From CAZNNH01 sp964574335 (GTDB lineage Bacteria > Acidobacteriota > Vicinamibacteria > Fen-336), in assembly GCA_964574335.1 (NCBI GenBank), contig CAZNNH010000068.1:1-28185 (forward strand): a DNA stretch of 28,185 nt. Reading direction: 5' to 3'. Shown here piece by piece: positions 16,350 through 25,200 of the stretch (positions are counted from its first letter, which is position 1; each line of letters begins with the position of its first letter). The notes under the pieces are model-generated. The model did not search any database, was not told the origin of the DNA, and was given only the letters and a program-made list of their open reading frames with translations. The translations under genes and the position numbers were made by a program.

Positions 16350-16961
16350 TCAGCCGCGGTTGCGATACAGGCTCTGGTCGACCACGCTGGCCATCGCCCG
16401 TGGATCGAGCCGACCGCCCAGGAACGCGTTGATCCGACCGGCCGCCTCCTCAGGGCGTTCGACGACGTCGCGATAGTGGAGCTCGAGGAGCTCGAACTGG
16501 GGTCCGCTTCGGAGTAGCTCGAGGGCCTGCTGCAGGTCCTTCTCGAGCAGGGAGAGCATCCGCTGGTCGTCCACGTCGTTGCGCTCGCCGCGGCGCTCCA
16601 GCATCTTGGCCTGCGAGGCGAGCACCTCCTTGAGCTCCCGCCGCAGCAGCAGCACCCGGTAGTTGTTGGTGGCGGGCAGCTCCTTGAGCAGGAAGGAGAT
16701 GATCTTCATCGCCCGTCCCCGGGCCGTGGCCAGCCACGACTTGTCCGGGGTCCTGGCCAGCCGCTTGACCCGCTCGTCCTCGTAGTAGCCGCGGGGGTTG
16801 TCCTCGTCGGCCACCCGCTGGCCGTCGCTGACCACGGCCACGCCGCCGGCTTCGAGCATCTTCATCAGCATGGAGGTGCCCGAGCGAGGCAGGCCCGAGA
16901 CCACCACGATCGGGGTCCCGAACCGGACCCTCCGGAAGAACCTGCGCAGTGACGGATACAT
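16350..16961 (-). CDS. Sulfotransferase family protein (PAPS-dependent)
   Basis: 203 residues, short for the family. The P-loop-like 5'-phosphosulfate-binding motif is VVVSGLPRSGTSMLMKML (about 18-35), followed by DEDNPRGYYE. The 3'-phosphate region is LLLRRELKEVLASQAKML, with an Arg and a Ser in the positions expected for PAPS contact. LLELHYRDVVERPEEA is the usual C-terminal signature of this group (cf. the Y..L..PE segment). It would move sulfate from PAPS to a hydroxyl or amine of a glycan or lipid. It is convergent with the nucleotidyltransferase, only four bases between stops, and divergent from the methyltransferase at 17049. Phosphate kinases that share the P-loop are a less likely alternative. 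Confidence 0.85.
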   Translation of the reverse strand: MYPSLRRFFRRVRFGTPIVVVSGLPRSGTSMLMKMLEAGGVAVVSDGQRVADEDNPRGYYEDERVKRLARTPDKSWLATARGRAMKIISFLLKELPATNNYRVLLLRRELKEVLASQAKMLERRGERNDVDDQRMLSLLEKDLQQALELLRSGPQFELLELHYRDVVERPEEAAGRINAFLGGRLDPRAMASVVDQSLYRNRG

Positions 16962-17048
16962 GCCCCATCATAGCGACAACCGCCGGCCCGACAAGCGAGG
17001 CGCCGAAGGTGGCCCGGCACGCCCTTGACGCCGCCCCAGGCCTGGCCG

Positions 17049-17951
17049 ATGCTGGGTCCCGTGCCAGGGGCAGAGACGTCACGATCGGGCGCGGCGGTCG
17101 AGGACTGGCTCGGTCCTCGCGCGTTCGAGGCCACCAACTGGCAGGGGATGGAGCAGACCGGGTCCTCGGACTTCGCCCTGGACAGCGCGGCAAAGAAGCG
17201 GCCGGTGGTCGAGGCCTACCTGGAGAAGGCCGAGCGGATCCTCGGGACCTCCCTGGCCGGGGAGGTGGCCGACCTGGGATCGGGGATCGGGTTGATGGCG
17301 GCGGTGCTGTCGCGCCGTGAGGCGGTCCGGCGGGTCCACGCGGTCGAGTACTCCCGCAACTACGTCGTCAACATCATGCCGCTAGTGTTCCGCCGGGTGG
17401 GTGCCCGCCCCGAGAAGATCGTCCGGGTGGTCGGCGACTTCAACGAGCTGCGCCTGGCCGACGCATCCCTGGACTTCGTCTTCGAGCTCGAGGCGTATCA
17501 CCACTCCGAGTCGATCCAGAGGACCGTCGCCGAGGCCCACCGGGTGCTGAAGCCGGGCGGGTGCTTCGTCGGGCTGGAGCGCGCGCACCCCGACCGGACC
17601 CGTCCGGCGGAGATTCGGGCCTTCCTCGACCGACAGCTCACCGACAAGCAGAAGCGCCGCTACGGGTTCGCGCCGTCCCGCTCGATCACGCGCCGGGAGT
17701 GGGGTGAGCACGAGTACCGGGTCGGGGAGTGGAGGGGCTTCTTCGAGGCGGCGGGCTTCGTCACCGTGGTGAAGCGGTTCTTCCCCTTCGTGACGTCGCT
17801 CCGCCCGCCACACGCCCTGCGCTACCTCTCCGCCCGGGCGATCGGCCGCTTCGAGGGTCCGCTCCTGCGCCGCCGCTGGCTGGGCGTGCCCCTACCTGCC
17901 GTCCGGGGCAAGGAGAAGACGCTGATCCTGGCCCGCAAGCCAGCGCCCTGA
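17049..17951 (+). CDS. Class I SAM-dependent methyltransferase
   Basis: About 300 residues from the ATG at 17049; an in-frame TTG at 17025 would add eight residues. Motif I is VADLGSGIGLMAAVL (about 73-87), the acidic strand-2 residue is in VHAVEYSR, and LDFVFELEAYHHSES then RVLKPGGCFVGLE complete a Methyltransf_11 fold. The tail FFEAAGFVTVVKRFFPFV is the usual end of sterol/UbiE-like methyltransferases. The C-terminal GKEKTLILARK closes the domain. The substrate is unknown; it may methylate a glycan or polyketide-like lipid of this locus. It is convergent with the GT4 gene, two bases apart, and divergent from the sulfotransferase with an 87-base gap. Confidence 0.85.
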   Translation: MLGPVPGAETSRSGAAVEDWLGPRAFEATNWQGMEQTGSSDFALDSAAKKRPVVEAYLEKAERILGTSLAGEVADLGSGIGLMAAVLSRREAVRRVHAVEYSRNYVVNIMPLVFRRVGARPEKIVRVVGDFNELRLADASLDFVFELEAYHHSESIQRTVAEAHRVLKPGGCFVGLERAHPDRTRPAEIRAFLDRQLTDKQKRRYGFAPSRSITRREWGEHEYRVGEWRGFFEAAGFVTVVKRFFPFVTSLRPPHALRYLSARAIGRFEGPLLRRRWLGVPLPAVRGKEKTLILARKPAP

Positions 17952-17953
17952 CA

Positions 17954-19105
17954 TCAGACGGCGGTCCGGGCCTCGAGCAGGCTGCGGTACACGGCCTCGG
18001 TCGCCTCGACCATGGCCTCGACCGAGAAGCGCTCGCGGGCCCGGCGCTCGGCGCTCTGACCCAGGGCGGCGGCCAGCCCCGGCTCTTGGAGCAGGCGGAT
18101 CACGGCCTGGGCCAGGGCGGCCGGGTCCCGCGGAGGGACCAGGAGCCCGCTCTCCTCGTCGGCCAGCAGCTCCGGGATGCCTCCGACCCGGGTGGCCACC
18201 ACCGGCCTGCCCGCGGCCATGGCCTCCAGCACCACGTTCGGCATCCCCTCGGTGAGCGAAGGGTGGACCAGGGCGTCGGCGAGGTCCAGGTAGTCGGCGA
18301 CCCGGTCCTGAAAGCCTCGAAACGAGAGGGAACCCTCGAGGCCCAGCCCTCTGGCCTGTTGCTCGAGCTGCGGGCGGGCGGGGCCCTCGCCCAGGAACAC
18401 CAGGCGGGCGGAGGGGCAGCGCATTCGGACGGCGGCCCACGCCTCGACCAGGTAGCGCTGGCCCTTGCGTTCCTCGAGCCGGCCGACTGAGAGCAGCAGC
18501 GGGCCGGCTGGAAGGCCGAGCGCGGCGCGGTCCCGGCCCCGTGCCTCGCGCCGAGCCACGCCGTTGGGCACCACCACGATCCGCTCGGGCGGGAAGCCGG
18601 CGGCGATCTCCTCCGCGCGCAGCGCCTCCGAGTTGACGATCAGCCGGTCCGCCAGCCGCTGGCTGAGCCGCGCCAACCGGCACCAGAAGGGCGACAGGTT
18701 CAGGGTGTTCGAGGATCGTTGGGAGACGATCACCGCGTGAACTCGTGTTAGCCGGCCGACCAGGGCCCCGTGGAGGTTGGACAGGAAGAGGAACGAGTGG
18801 AGGACATCGGGCCGAGACTCCCGCACCAGACGCAGCAGTCGGAGATCGAGCCCCAGGTCCCAGTAGCCCCGCCGATGGAGAGGTGCCACCTTGACGCCGC
18901 ACTCCTCGAGGGCGCTTTCGAAGTCGTTGCGGTGCTTCAGCAGGGCGATCTGGACCCGGTACCGATCTGCGGGGAGGCCGCAGGCCAGCTTCACCAACTG
19001 GCCCTCCGCTCCGGCCCGGCTGAGGTCGTTCACCACCACCAGCACGCGGGTCCGGCGCCCGGGGACGCCGGAGGGCTTCGCGAAACGGCTCAAGGGGCGA
19101 CCCAC
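17954..19105 (-). CDS. GT4 glycosyltransferase
   Basis: 383 residues, GT-B fold. The N-terminal domain has VLVVVNDLSRAGAEGQLVKL, the usual donor-domain lead of GT4 retaining enzymes. The C-terminal domain has LLLSVGRLEERKGQRYLVEA and LVFLGEGPARPQLEQ, then SLTEGMPNVVLEAMAAGRP, which carries the EX7E pair (E in EGMPN, E in LEAM), and VVATRVGGIPE. It transfers a nucleotide-sugar residue to a lipid-linked glycan on the cytoplasmic side. The GTG at 19105 overlaps the ABC exporter by 16 bases; a TTG at 19093 would give a four-base TTGA overlap and is an alternative start. It is in an operon with the exporter. Confidence 0.9.
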   Translation of the reverse strand: MGRPLSRFAKPSGVPGRRTRVLVVVNDLSRAGAEGQLVKLACGLPADRYRVQIALLKHRNDFESALEECGVKVAPLHRRGYWDLGLDLRLLRLVRESRPDVLHSFLFLSNLHGALVGRLTRVHAVIVSQRSSNTLNLSPFWCRLARLSQRLADRLIVNSEALRAEEIAAGFPPERIVVVPNGVARREARGRDRAALGLPAGPLLLSVGRLEERKGQRYLVEAWAAVRMRCPSARLVFLGEGPARPQLEQQARGLGLEGSLSFRGFQDRVADYLDLADALVHPSLTEGMPNVVLEAMAAGRPVVATRVGGIPELLADEESGLLVPPRDPAALAQAVIRLLQEPGLAAALGQSAERRARERFSVEAMVEATEAVYRSLLEARTAV

Positions 19106-20931
19106 TCCCCACTGTCGGCGCCGCGCTCGCGCTGCCGCTCAGCCATCCGCCACAGCGCGCCGCGGCGCTCCACAAGCTCGCCGAAGCGGCCGCACTCGAC
19201 CACCCGGCCCTGCTCCAGCACGTACACTCGGTCGGCGGCCTCGACGTTGGCCAGGCGGTGGGTGATGATCAGGAGGATCCGACCCTGGCGATGGCGGGCC
19301 AGGGTCTCCATGATCCTCCGCTCGGTGACGACGTCGAGGGCGCTGGTGGCCTCGTCGAGGACGATCACCGGGGCCCTCCGAGCGTAGGTCTGGGCCAGTT
19401 GAAGGCGTTGCCGCTGGCCGCCTGACAGACGGACCCCCCGCTCGCCAACGATGGTGTCATAGCCCTTCCTGAACCCACGGATGAAGGCTTCCGCTTCGGC
19501 GTCCCGGGCGGCTCGCTCGATCTCGTCCACGCCGATGCGCGGGTCGCATCCCCGAATCACCTCGCGGATCGAGGTGTTGAAGAGGTGAACGTCTTGGGTC
19601 ATCAGTGCGACGGTGCTCCGGAGCGCGGTCAGGTTGATCTCCTGGAGGCCCCGGCCGTCCAGGCGGATGCTGCCGGTGGCGGGGTGATACATGCCGAGCA
19701 GCAGGTGCGAGATGGTGGTCTTGCCCGATCCCGACTCGCCGACGATCGCCACCAGCTCGCCGGCCCGCGCCTCCAGCGAGACGTGCGAGAGCACCTCGCC
19801 GTCCGGGCCGTAGCTGAAGCAGACGTCGTCCAGCTCCAGCCGATCGACGTGCTCGGCCGGCGCGCCCTGGGGCCCCGGCTCTTCGAGGGCCCCCGGGGGG
19901 AGCGGGAAGAAGCGGGCCACCTGGACCAGAGAGGGGCGAAGGGTGAGCAGCAGGTTGAAGGAAGTGTTGGCGCTGTCGACGATCGGCAGCAGCCGATAGA
20001 GCAGGATGAAATACGCGATCAGCAGGCTGATCGGGGCGATCGACACCACCTGGTTGAACAGCAGCGTCAGCAGCACCGTGAGAAGCGTCGCGACCTGTAC
20101 CAGCACCGGGTCCCAGGCTTGGAGGATGTTGGCGCGGCGGAACAGGCGCTCGGTCTCGACGGAGCTTTCCTCGAGATCCCGGCGGAAGAAGCGCTGAGCG
20201 TTGAGCAGCTTGATCTGCCGGATCCCGAGCAGGGTCTCGTTCAGCTTGTCCATCAGACGCAGCTTGGCGTCCATGTGGGCGTTCGCGGTGCGGTGGACCT
20301 GCAGCGAGTAGAGCAGCTTGAGGGGCGCGGCCAGGACCAGCAGCAGGAGCAGCAGCCCGGTCAGGAGCGGGGAGAGGGTCACCAGGAGCACCACCATCAG
20401 CACGCCGGCGACCACGTTGCCCGCCAGGCTGACCAGGGTGCGCGAGGCCTTGTTGACGGCCCCCGCCTCCTGGACCACGATCTGGCGCGGGGTCCCGGTC
20501 TTGAGGCGGTCCAGGAAGGAGAAGCGGGCCTCCAGCAGGTTGCTGGTCAGCTCGGAGCGGATGTAGGTGACGATCCGGGCCGCAGCCAGGAAGGCCATCG
20601 TCTGGGTGCCGGCGGCAAAGAGCTGCCGGAGAAGGAAGCTCAGGGCGACCCAGAAGATCCCCGTCACCACGGTCTGCTGGGAGGAGGCCGACGCGAAGAG
20701 CTGGCGCGCCTGTTCGAAGAGCGGGGGCAGGGAGCCCCCTCCCCCCACCAGGTGGGAGAGCAGCGGGACCACCAGCACGCCGATGGCCGCCTCCATGACG
20801 GCGACGACCAGCGAGAGGGCGGAGGCCCAATAGAGGATCGCCCGGTGAGGGCCGGCCAGCCGGCGCAGCAGGGTGGCCACGCCGAGCAGCGCGGCCGTCT
20901 TCGAGCGGATCCCCGAGATTCCCAAGGCCAT
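19090..20931 (-). CDS. ABC exporter, MsbA-like half-transporter (fused permease and ATPase)
   Basis: 613 residues. The N-terminal half (about 1-340) is a type IV ABC exporter membrane domain with around six helices, e.g. FLAAARIVTYIRSEL and ARFSFLDRLKTGTPRQIV. The C-terminal half is the nucleotide-binding domain with Walker A GESGSGKTTI, Q-loop ALMTQDVHLFN, signature LSGGQRQRLQLAQ, Walker B VIVLDEATSALD and H-loop LIITHR. Such homodimers export lipids, lipid-linked sugars or peptides. With GT4 genes on both sides, a glycolipid or oligosaccharide cargo is likely, but not shown. It could also be the inner-membrane partner of the adaptor/TolC pair at 8204-10713, although adaptors usually pair with other transporter types. 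It is divergent from the GT4 gene at 21075. Confidence 0.92.
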   Translation of the reverse strand: MALGISGIRSKTAALLGVATLLRRLAGPHRAILYWASALSLVVAVMEAAIGVLVVPLLSHLVGGGGSLPPLFEQARQLFASASSQQTVVTGIFWVALSFLLRQLFAAGTQTMAFLAAARIVTYIRSELTSNLLEARFSFLDRLKTGTPRQIVVQEAGAVNKASRTLVSLAGNVVAGVLMVVLLVTLSPLLTGLLLLLLVLAAPLKLLYSLQVHRTANAHMDAKLRLMDKLNETLLGIRQIKLLNAQRFFRRDLEESSVETERLFRRANILQAWDPVLVQVATLLTVLLTLLFNQVVSIAPISLLIAYFILLYRLLPIVDSANTSFNLLLTLRPSLVQVARFFPLPPGALEEPGPQGAPAEHVDRLELDDVCFSYGPDGEVLSHVSLEARAGELVAIVGESGSGKTTISHLLLGMYHPATGSIRLDGRGLQEINLTALRSTVALMTQDVHLFNTSIREVIRGCDPRIGVDEIERAARDAEAEAFIRGFRKGYDTIVGERGVRLSGGQRQRLQLAQTYARRAPVIVLDEATSALDVVTERRIMETLARHRQGRILLIITHRLANVEAADRVYVLEQGRVVECGRFGELVERRGALWRMAERQRERGADSGEWVAP

Positions 20932-21074
20932 AGTGAGAGGTGTGCGCTCCTCGAGCAGAGCCGCAGGTACCGCTTCGGCTCGTCGCTAGGATACCCTAGC
21001 CGGCGGCCTCGACCCGATCCGGCGAGGGCCCGATCCGGAGGCGCCGCGCGATGCGGCCCTTTTCCTGAGGAGCC
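20932..21074. promoter_or_regulatory. Divergent promoter region of ABC exporter and GT4 gene
   Basis: A 143-base region between two divergent starts, so both promoters should lie here. It holds a perfect 6-4-6 inverted repeat (GCTAGG-ATAC-CCTAGC, 20985-21000). Its centre contains partial -10-like hexamers on both strands (TAGGAT on plus, TATCCT on minus), but no good -35 was found for either. A repeated CGATCCGG occurs just downstream, at about 21014 and 21032. A repressor or activator site is plausible, but this is from pattern alone. Confidence 0.35.
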
Positions 21075-22208
21075 GTGAAGATCGCCTACATCTCCCGCGC
21101 CTTCATCCCGTCACGAACCGCCAACAGCGTCCACGTGATGAAGATGTGCGGCGCCCTGGCCCGGTCCGGCCACCAGGTGGTGCTCTTCGCTCCCCGCGCG
21201 CCCGGCGCGGCCGGATCGGCCGACGAGTGGTTCAGATACTACGGTGTCGCCGGTAGGTTCGAGATCCGCAAGCTCCTGTGGTTGCCGTTCCCCGGTCGCG
21301 GGCTCCTCTACAACCTCCTGGCGGCGCTCTCGGCGCAGGGGGCTCGCGTCGACCTGGTCTATAGCCGCCTGCTCTCCGGCGGGTGGTTCGCCGGTCTGCT
21401 CGGCCTCCCCGTCGTCTACGAGGCCCACGAGCCGCCCCCGAGCCGGATGGCCCGAGGCATGCTGTCCCGCCTGGCCGGAGGGGCCGCCCTGAGGCGGGTG
21501 GTGGTGATCTCGTCGGCCCTGAGCGAGCGGTTCCTCGAGGTGCCGAGGCTGCGGCCCGAGCTCCTGATGGTGGCCCACGACGCCGCCGATCCGGCCGTCT
21601 CCGCGCCGCTCCCGGAGCTGGCGGGCGCCGGGCAGCTCAAGGTCGGCTACGTGGGCCAGCTCTACCCGGGTCGCGGGATCGGTCTGATCCTGGCCCTGGC
21701 CGAGCGTTGTCGCTTCGCCGAGTTCCACCTGGTCGGGGGGCTGGAAGCCGATCTCGAACTCTGGCGGTCGCGGGCCGCCGGGCTCCCGAACGTCCACTTC
21801 CACGGCCACCAGCCGCCCGCCAGGCTCGATGGCTATCGTGCCGCCGTCGACGTGCTGATCGCGCCCTACGAGCGCTCTGTTTCGGTGCACGGAGGGGAGT
21901 CCGACACCAGCCGGTGGATGTCCCCGCTGAAGCTGTTCGAGTACATGGCGGCGGGCAAGCCGATCGTGGCCTCGAACCACCCGGTCCTTCGTGAGGTCCT
22001 CTCGGAGGAGCAGACCGCCCTCCTGTGCGACCCGGACGACCTCGAGGCGTGGGGGCTCGCCCTCGAGCGCCTGCGTGACGACGGCGACCTGCGCAGCCGG
22101 CTCGGGCGCGCCGCCCTCCAACGGTTCGAGGCGGGGCACACGTGGTCGGCGCGAGCCCGGCAGGTCCTCTCGGGCTTCTCTCCCTCGCGCCCCCAGCCGG
22201 GTAGCTAG
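21075..22208 (+). CDS. GT4-like glycosyltransferase
   Basis: 377 residues, GT-B fold. The start is the GTG at 21075, preceded by a purine-rich site (TGAGGAG, 21066-21072). The N-terminus reads KIAYISRAFIPSRTANSVHV with MKMCGALARSGHQVVLFAP, as in Glyco_trans_4_4-type enzymes. The C-terminal domain has LKVGYVGQLYPGRGIGLIL, FHLVGG and MSPLKLFEYMAAGKPIVAS, the form seen in GT4 members that lack the first Glu of the usual EX7E pair. It presumably acts with the GT4 at 17954 in building one glycan. It is transcribed alone in this direction; the fusion gene at 22224 converges on it, with 15 bases between stops. Confidence 0.88.
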   Translation: MKIAYISRAFIPSRTANSVHVMKMCGALARSGHQVVLFAPRAPGAAGSADEWFRYYGVAGRFEIRKLLWLPFPGRGLLYNLLAALSAQGARVDLVYSRLLSGGWFAGLLGLPVVYEAHEPPPSRMARGMLSRLAGGAALRRVVVISSALSERFLEVPRLRPELLMVAHDAADPAVSAPLPELAGAGQLKVGYVGQLYPGRGIGLILALAERCRFAEFHLVGGLEADLELWRSRAAGLPNVHFHGHQPPARLDGYRAAVDVLIAPYERSVSVHGGESDTSRWMSPLKLFEYMAAGKPIVASNHPVLREVLSEEQTALLCDPDDLEAWGLALERLRDDGDLRSRLGRAALQRFEAGHTWSARARQVLSGFSPSRPQPGS

Positions 22209-22223
22209 CCGGGAGCCTGCGGC

Positions 22224-25200
22224 TCACTGGCCGGCGCCCTCGACGAGGGCCAGGATCCGGGCCCCGTGCTTTCGGACCAGGGTGGGCCCCATTCCCGAGA
22301 CGGCCAGCAGCGCCTCCTCGGTCCGCGGAGCGGCGGCGGCGATGCCCAGCAGCGTGCGGTCGGTCAGGATACGAAACGCCGGCACCCGGCGGCGCCGCGC
22401 CTCGGCCAGTCGCCACGCCTTGAGCGCCGCCACCAGGCCGGGCGGCGCCGGAGGCGCGGGGACCTCGGCCTTCTTGCCGTCGGCTCGCCGAGACGACCGG
22501 CCGGGCCGGGCCTTCCGGCCGGTGCCTGCCGAGCGCTGCCGGCCGAGCAGCGGGACCTCCAGGTCGGCGTCGGCCCTGGCCCCGGCGCGGGTCAGCGTGA
22601 CACGCGAGAAGCGGATGGTCCGGCCGTCCTTCTCGAAGGAGTCCTCGGCCACCTCGACCTGACCCGCTCGCGCCAGGCCGCCCACCAGCTCCTCGAGCTC
22701 GCCTCGTGAGAGCCGGGCCTCCCCCCCCGCCTCCAGGTGGAGCTGGCCAGTGGTGAGCCGGGGGCGCCGGCGGAGCGCCTCGACCATCCGCTGGATCACC
22801 TGCGACTCCTCGGGCGTCGGCAGCCGGTACTGGTGCACCAGGCTCGAGCCGGGGGCGCAGACATCGCACTGGCCGCAGCTCTGGCCCGAGTCCTCCTGGT
22901 CGCCGAAGTGGCGCACCAGGGTCAGCATGCGGCAGCCATGGGACTGGGCACAGCGGGCCATCTCCTCGAGCTGGGCCAGCTTGTGGTCCCGCCTCTGCGG
23001 ATAGGTCACCCGCCAGGCCTCGCCGGCCCGCCGGAGCGTCTCGTCGGGCGCCACGTGAACGCCGCCGTGGACCCAGAGCTTGTCGAGGGCGGCGGCGAAG
23101 GTGTCCGCGGCCAGGCCGAGCTTGCGCTCCAGCGCGGGAGGTGCCTGAGGGGCGTCGGTGAGGGCCGAGAAGATCCGCTCCAGGATCGCGGGCTCCGGGT
23201 AGTCTCGGCCGTGGAAGTACTCGTGGGTCCGGCGGTCAGCGTAGGAGTGGAGCAGGACGGCCCGGGCCGGCTGTCCGTCGCGCCCGGCCCGCCCGATCTC
23301 CTGGTAGTAGGCCTCGATGCTGCCCGGCAGCGCCGTGTGGAAAACCGTCCGGACATCGGCCTTGTCGACGCCCATCCCGAAGGCGATGGTGGCCACCACC
23401 ACCTCGCTCTTCCCCCCGAGGAAGGCGGCCTGGGCGCGATCGCGGGCGGCCGCCGACAGGCCGGCGTGGTAGCTGACGGTGGGGAAGCCCTGGTTCAGCT
23501 CGGCGCCCAGGAGGTCGGCCTCCTTGCGGCTGGGCGTGTACACGATGGCCGGCCGGCGGCCCGGGTCCGACAGGACCTCCCGCACCACGTCGTGGCGCTC
23601 GTTCACCTTCACCTCGGCCATCTCGATCGCGAGGTTGGTGCGACGGAAGCCGTGGATGAAACGACACGCCTTCTCCACCCCGAGCAGCCGAGTGATGTCG
23701 TCCTGGACCCGCGGCGTGGCGGTGGCGGTGAGGGCGATGATGGGGGCCGGCTGGAGCAGCGGCAGGCGCTCGCCCAGCAGCCGGTAGTCGGGGCGGAAGT
23801 CGTGGCCCCAATGGGAGATGCAGTGGGCCTCGTCGACGGCCACCAGCACCGGCTTGCGCTTCGTGAGCTGCTCCACGAAGCCCCGAACGCCGAGCCGCTC
23901 GGGGGCCACGAACAGGTAGTCGAGAGACCCGGCCAGGTGCTCTTCCAGCACCCGGCGCGAGGCCTCGCGCTCCCGTCCCGAGTGGATGCGCTCGGCCCGC
24001 AGGCCGAGGGCGCGGAGCTTCTCCACCTGGTCTTCCATCAGCGCGATCAGCGGGGAGATGACCAGCGTGGTGCCGCCGCGGAAGAGGCCGGGGAGCTGAT
24101 AGCAGAGCGACTTGCCGGCGCCGGTGGGCATGACCAGCAGCACGTCGCTGCCGGCGGCGACGGCCCGACAGACGTCCTCCTGGTAGGGGCGGAAGGAGGG
24201 GTGGCGGAACCGGGAGAGGAGCAGGTCGCCGAGGTCGGCCGGAGACACCTCACGAGACGCGGGCGGCTCGATCGGGGCTGCCGGAGCCGGGTCGGCGCGC
24301 GGGACGCCGGCGGTGCCGGCCTCGGACCTCGGCGGCGTGGCCTCTCCCTTCCGAGGGGTCTTGGCCGAGGCCGGCTCGGAGAGGACCCCGGCCACCACCT
24401 CGGCCACGAAGGCCTCGATCTCCTTCAGGAAGGGGAGGAGGGCTGCCTGGCCCCGCTGGATCCGGTCGAGCCGCGCCTCCCACTGACCGGTCATGGCCGG
24501 GCTCTTGACGTGGGGGTGCACCACCTCGATCAGCCGGATCCCCTTGTCGGTGGCCTGGAGGGCCTTGCCGGATCGCTCGACGTACTCGCGCCGCAGCAGC
24601 GTCTCGATGATCTCGGCCCGGGTGGCCGGCGTCCCCAGACCGCACTCGCGCATGGCTTCGGACAGCTCCTTGTCGTCCAGCAGCCTTCCGGCTGTCTCCA
24701 TGGCGGTGAGCAGGGTGGCGTCGGTGAGCCGCTTGGGCGGGCGCGTCTTCTTGGGGATCGCCTTCGCACCCGTCACCTGGGGGATCTGGCCCCGGGCCAG
24801 GCCCGGCGGGAGCGGCGGCGTCTCCTCCTCCGCCGGGCCATCCGTCGACCTCCTCGTCTGGCGCCGTGGCAACGGCACGTCCAGCACCTTCCACCCCACC
24901 TGCTCGACCGTGCTGCCCGAGGAGTGGAATCGATCGGCGCTCGCGCCCGAGCCCACCCGGGTGATCACCGAGGTGGAGGCAGAGACGTGGTCGTCGTGCC
25001 AGGCGGCGAGCAGGCGGCGGCAGACGAGGTCGTAGATCCGGCCCTCGTCGGCGCGGAGCGACACCCCGTCGGCCGGGGTGGTGGTGGGGAGGATGGCGTG
25101 GTGATCGCTGACCCGGGCATCGTCCACGAAGCGACGGCCGAGCGGCCGCTGGCCGGTCCCCGGCGCGAGCAGCTCCCGATACGGCGCCTCGATGGCGCGG

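Noticed and set aside
19585..21078. A plus-strand open frame of about 500 codons opposite the ABC exporter
   Set aside because: It has no family motifs and is Gln/Gly/His/Arg-rich. The ABC exporter motifs on the minus strand are complete.
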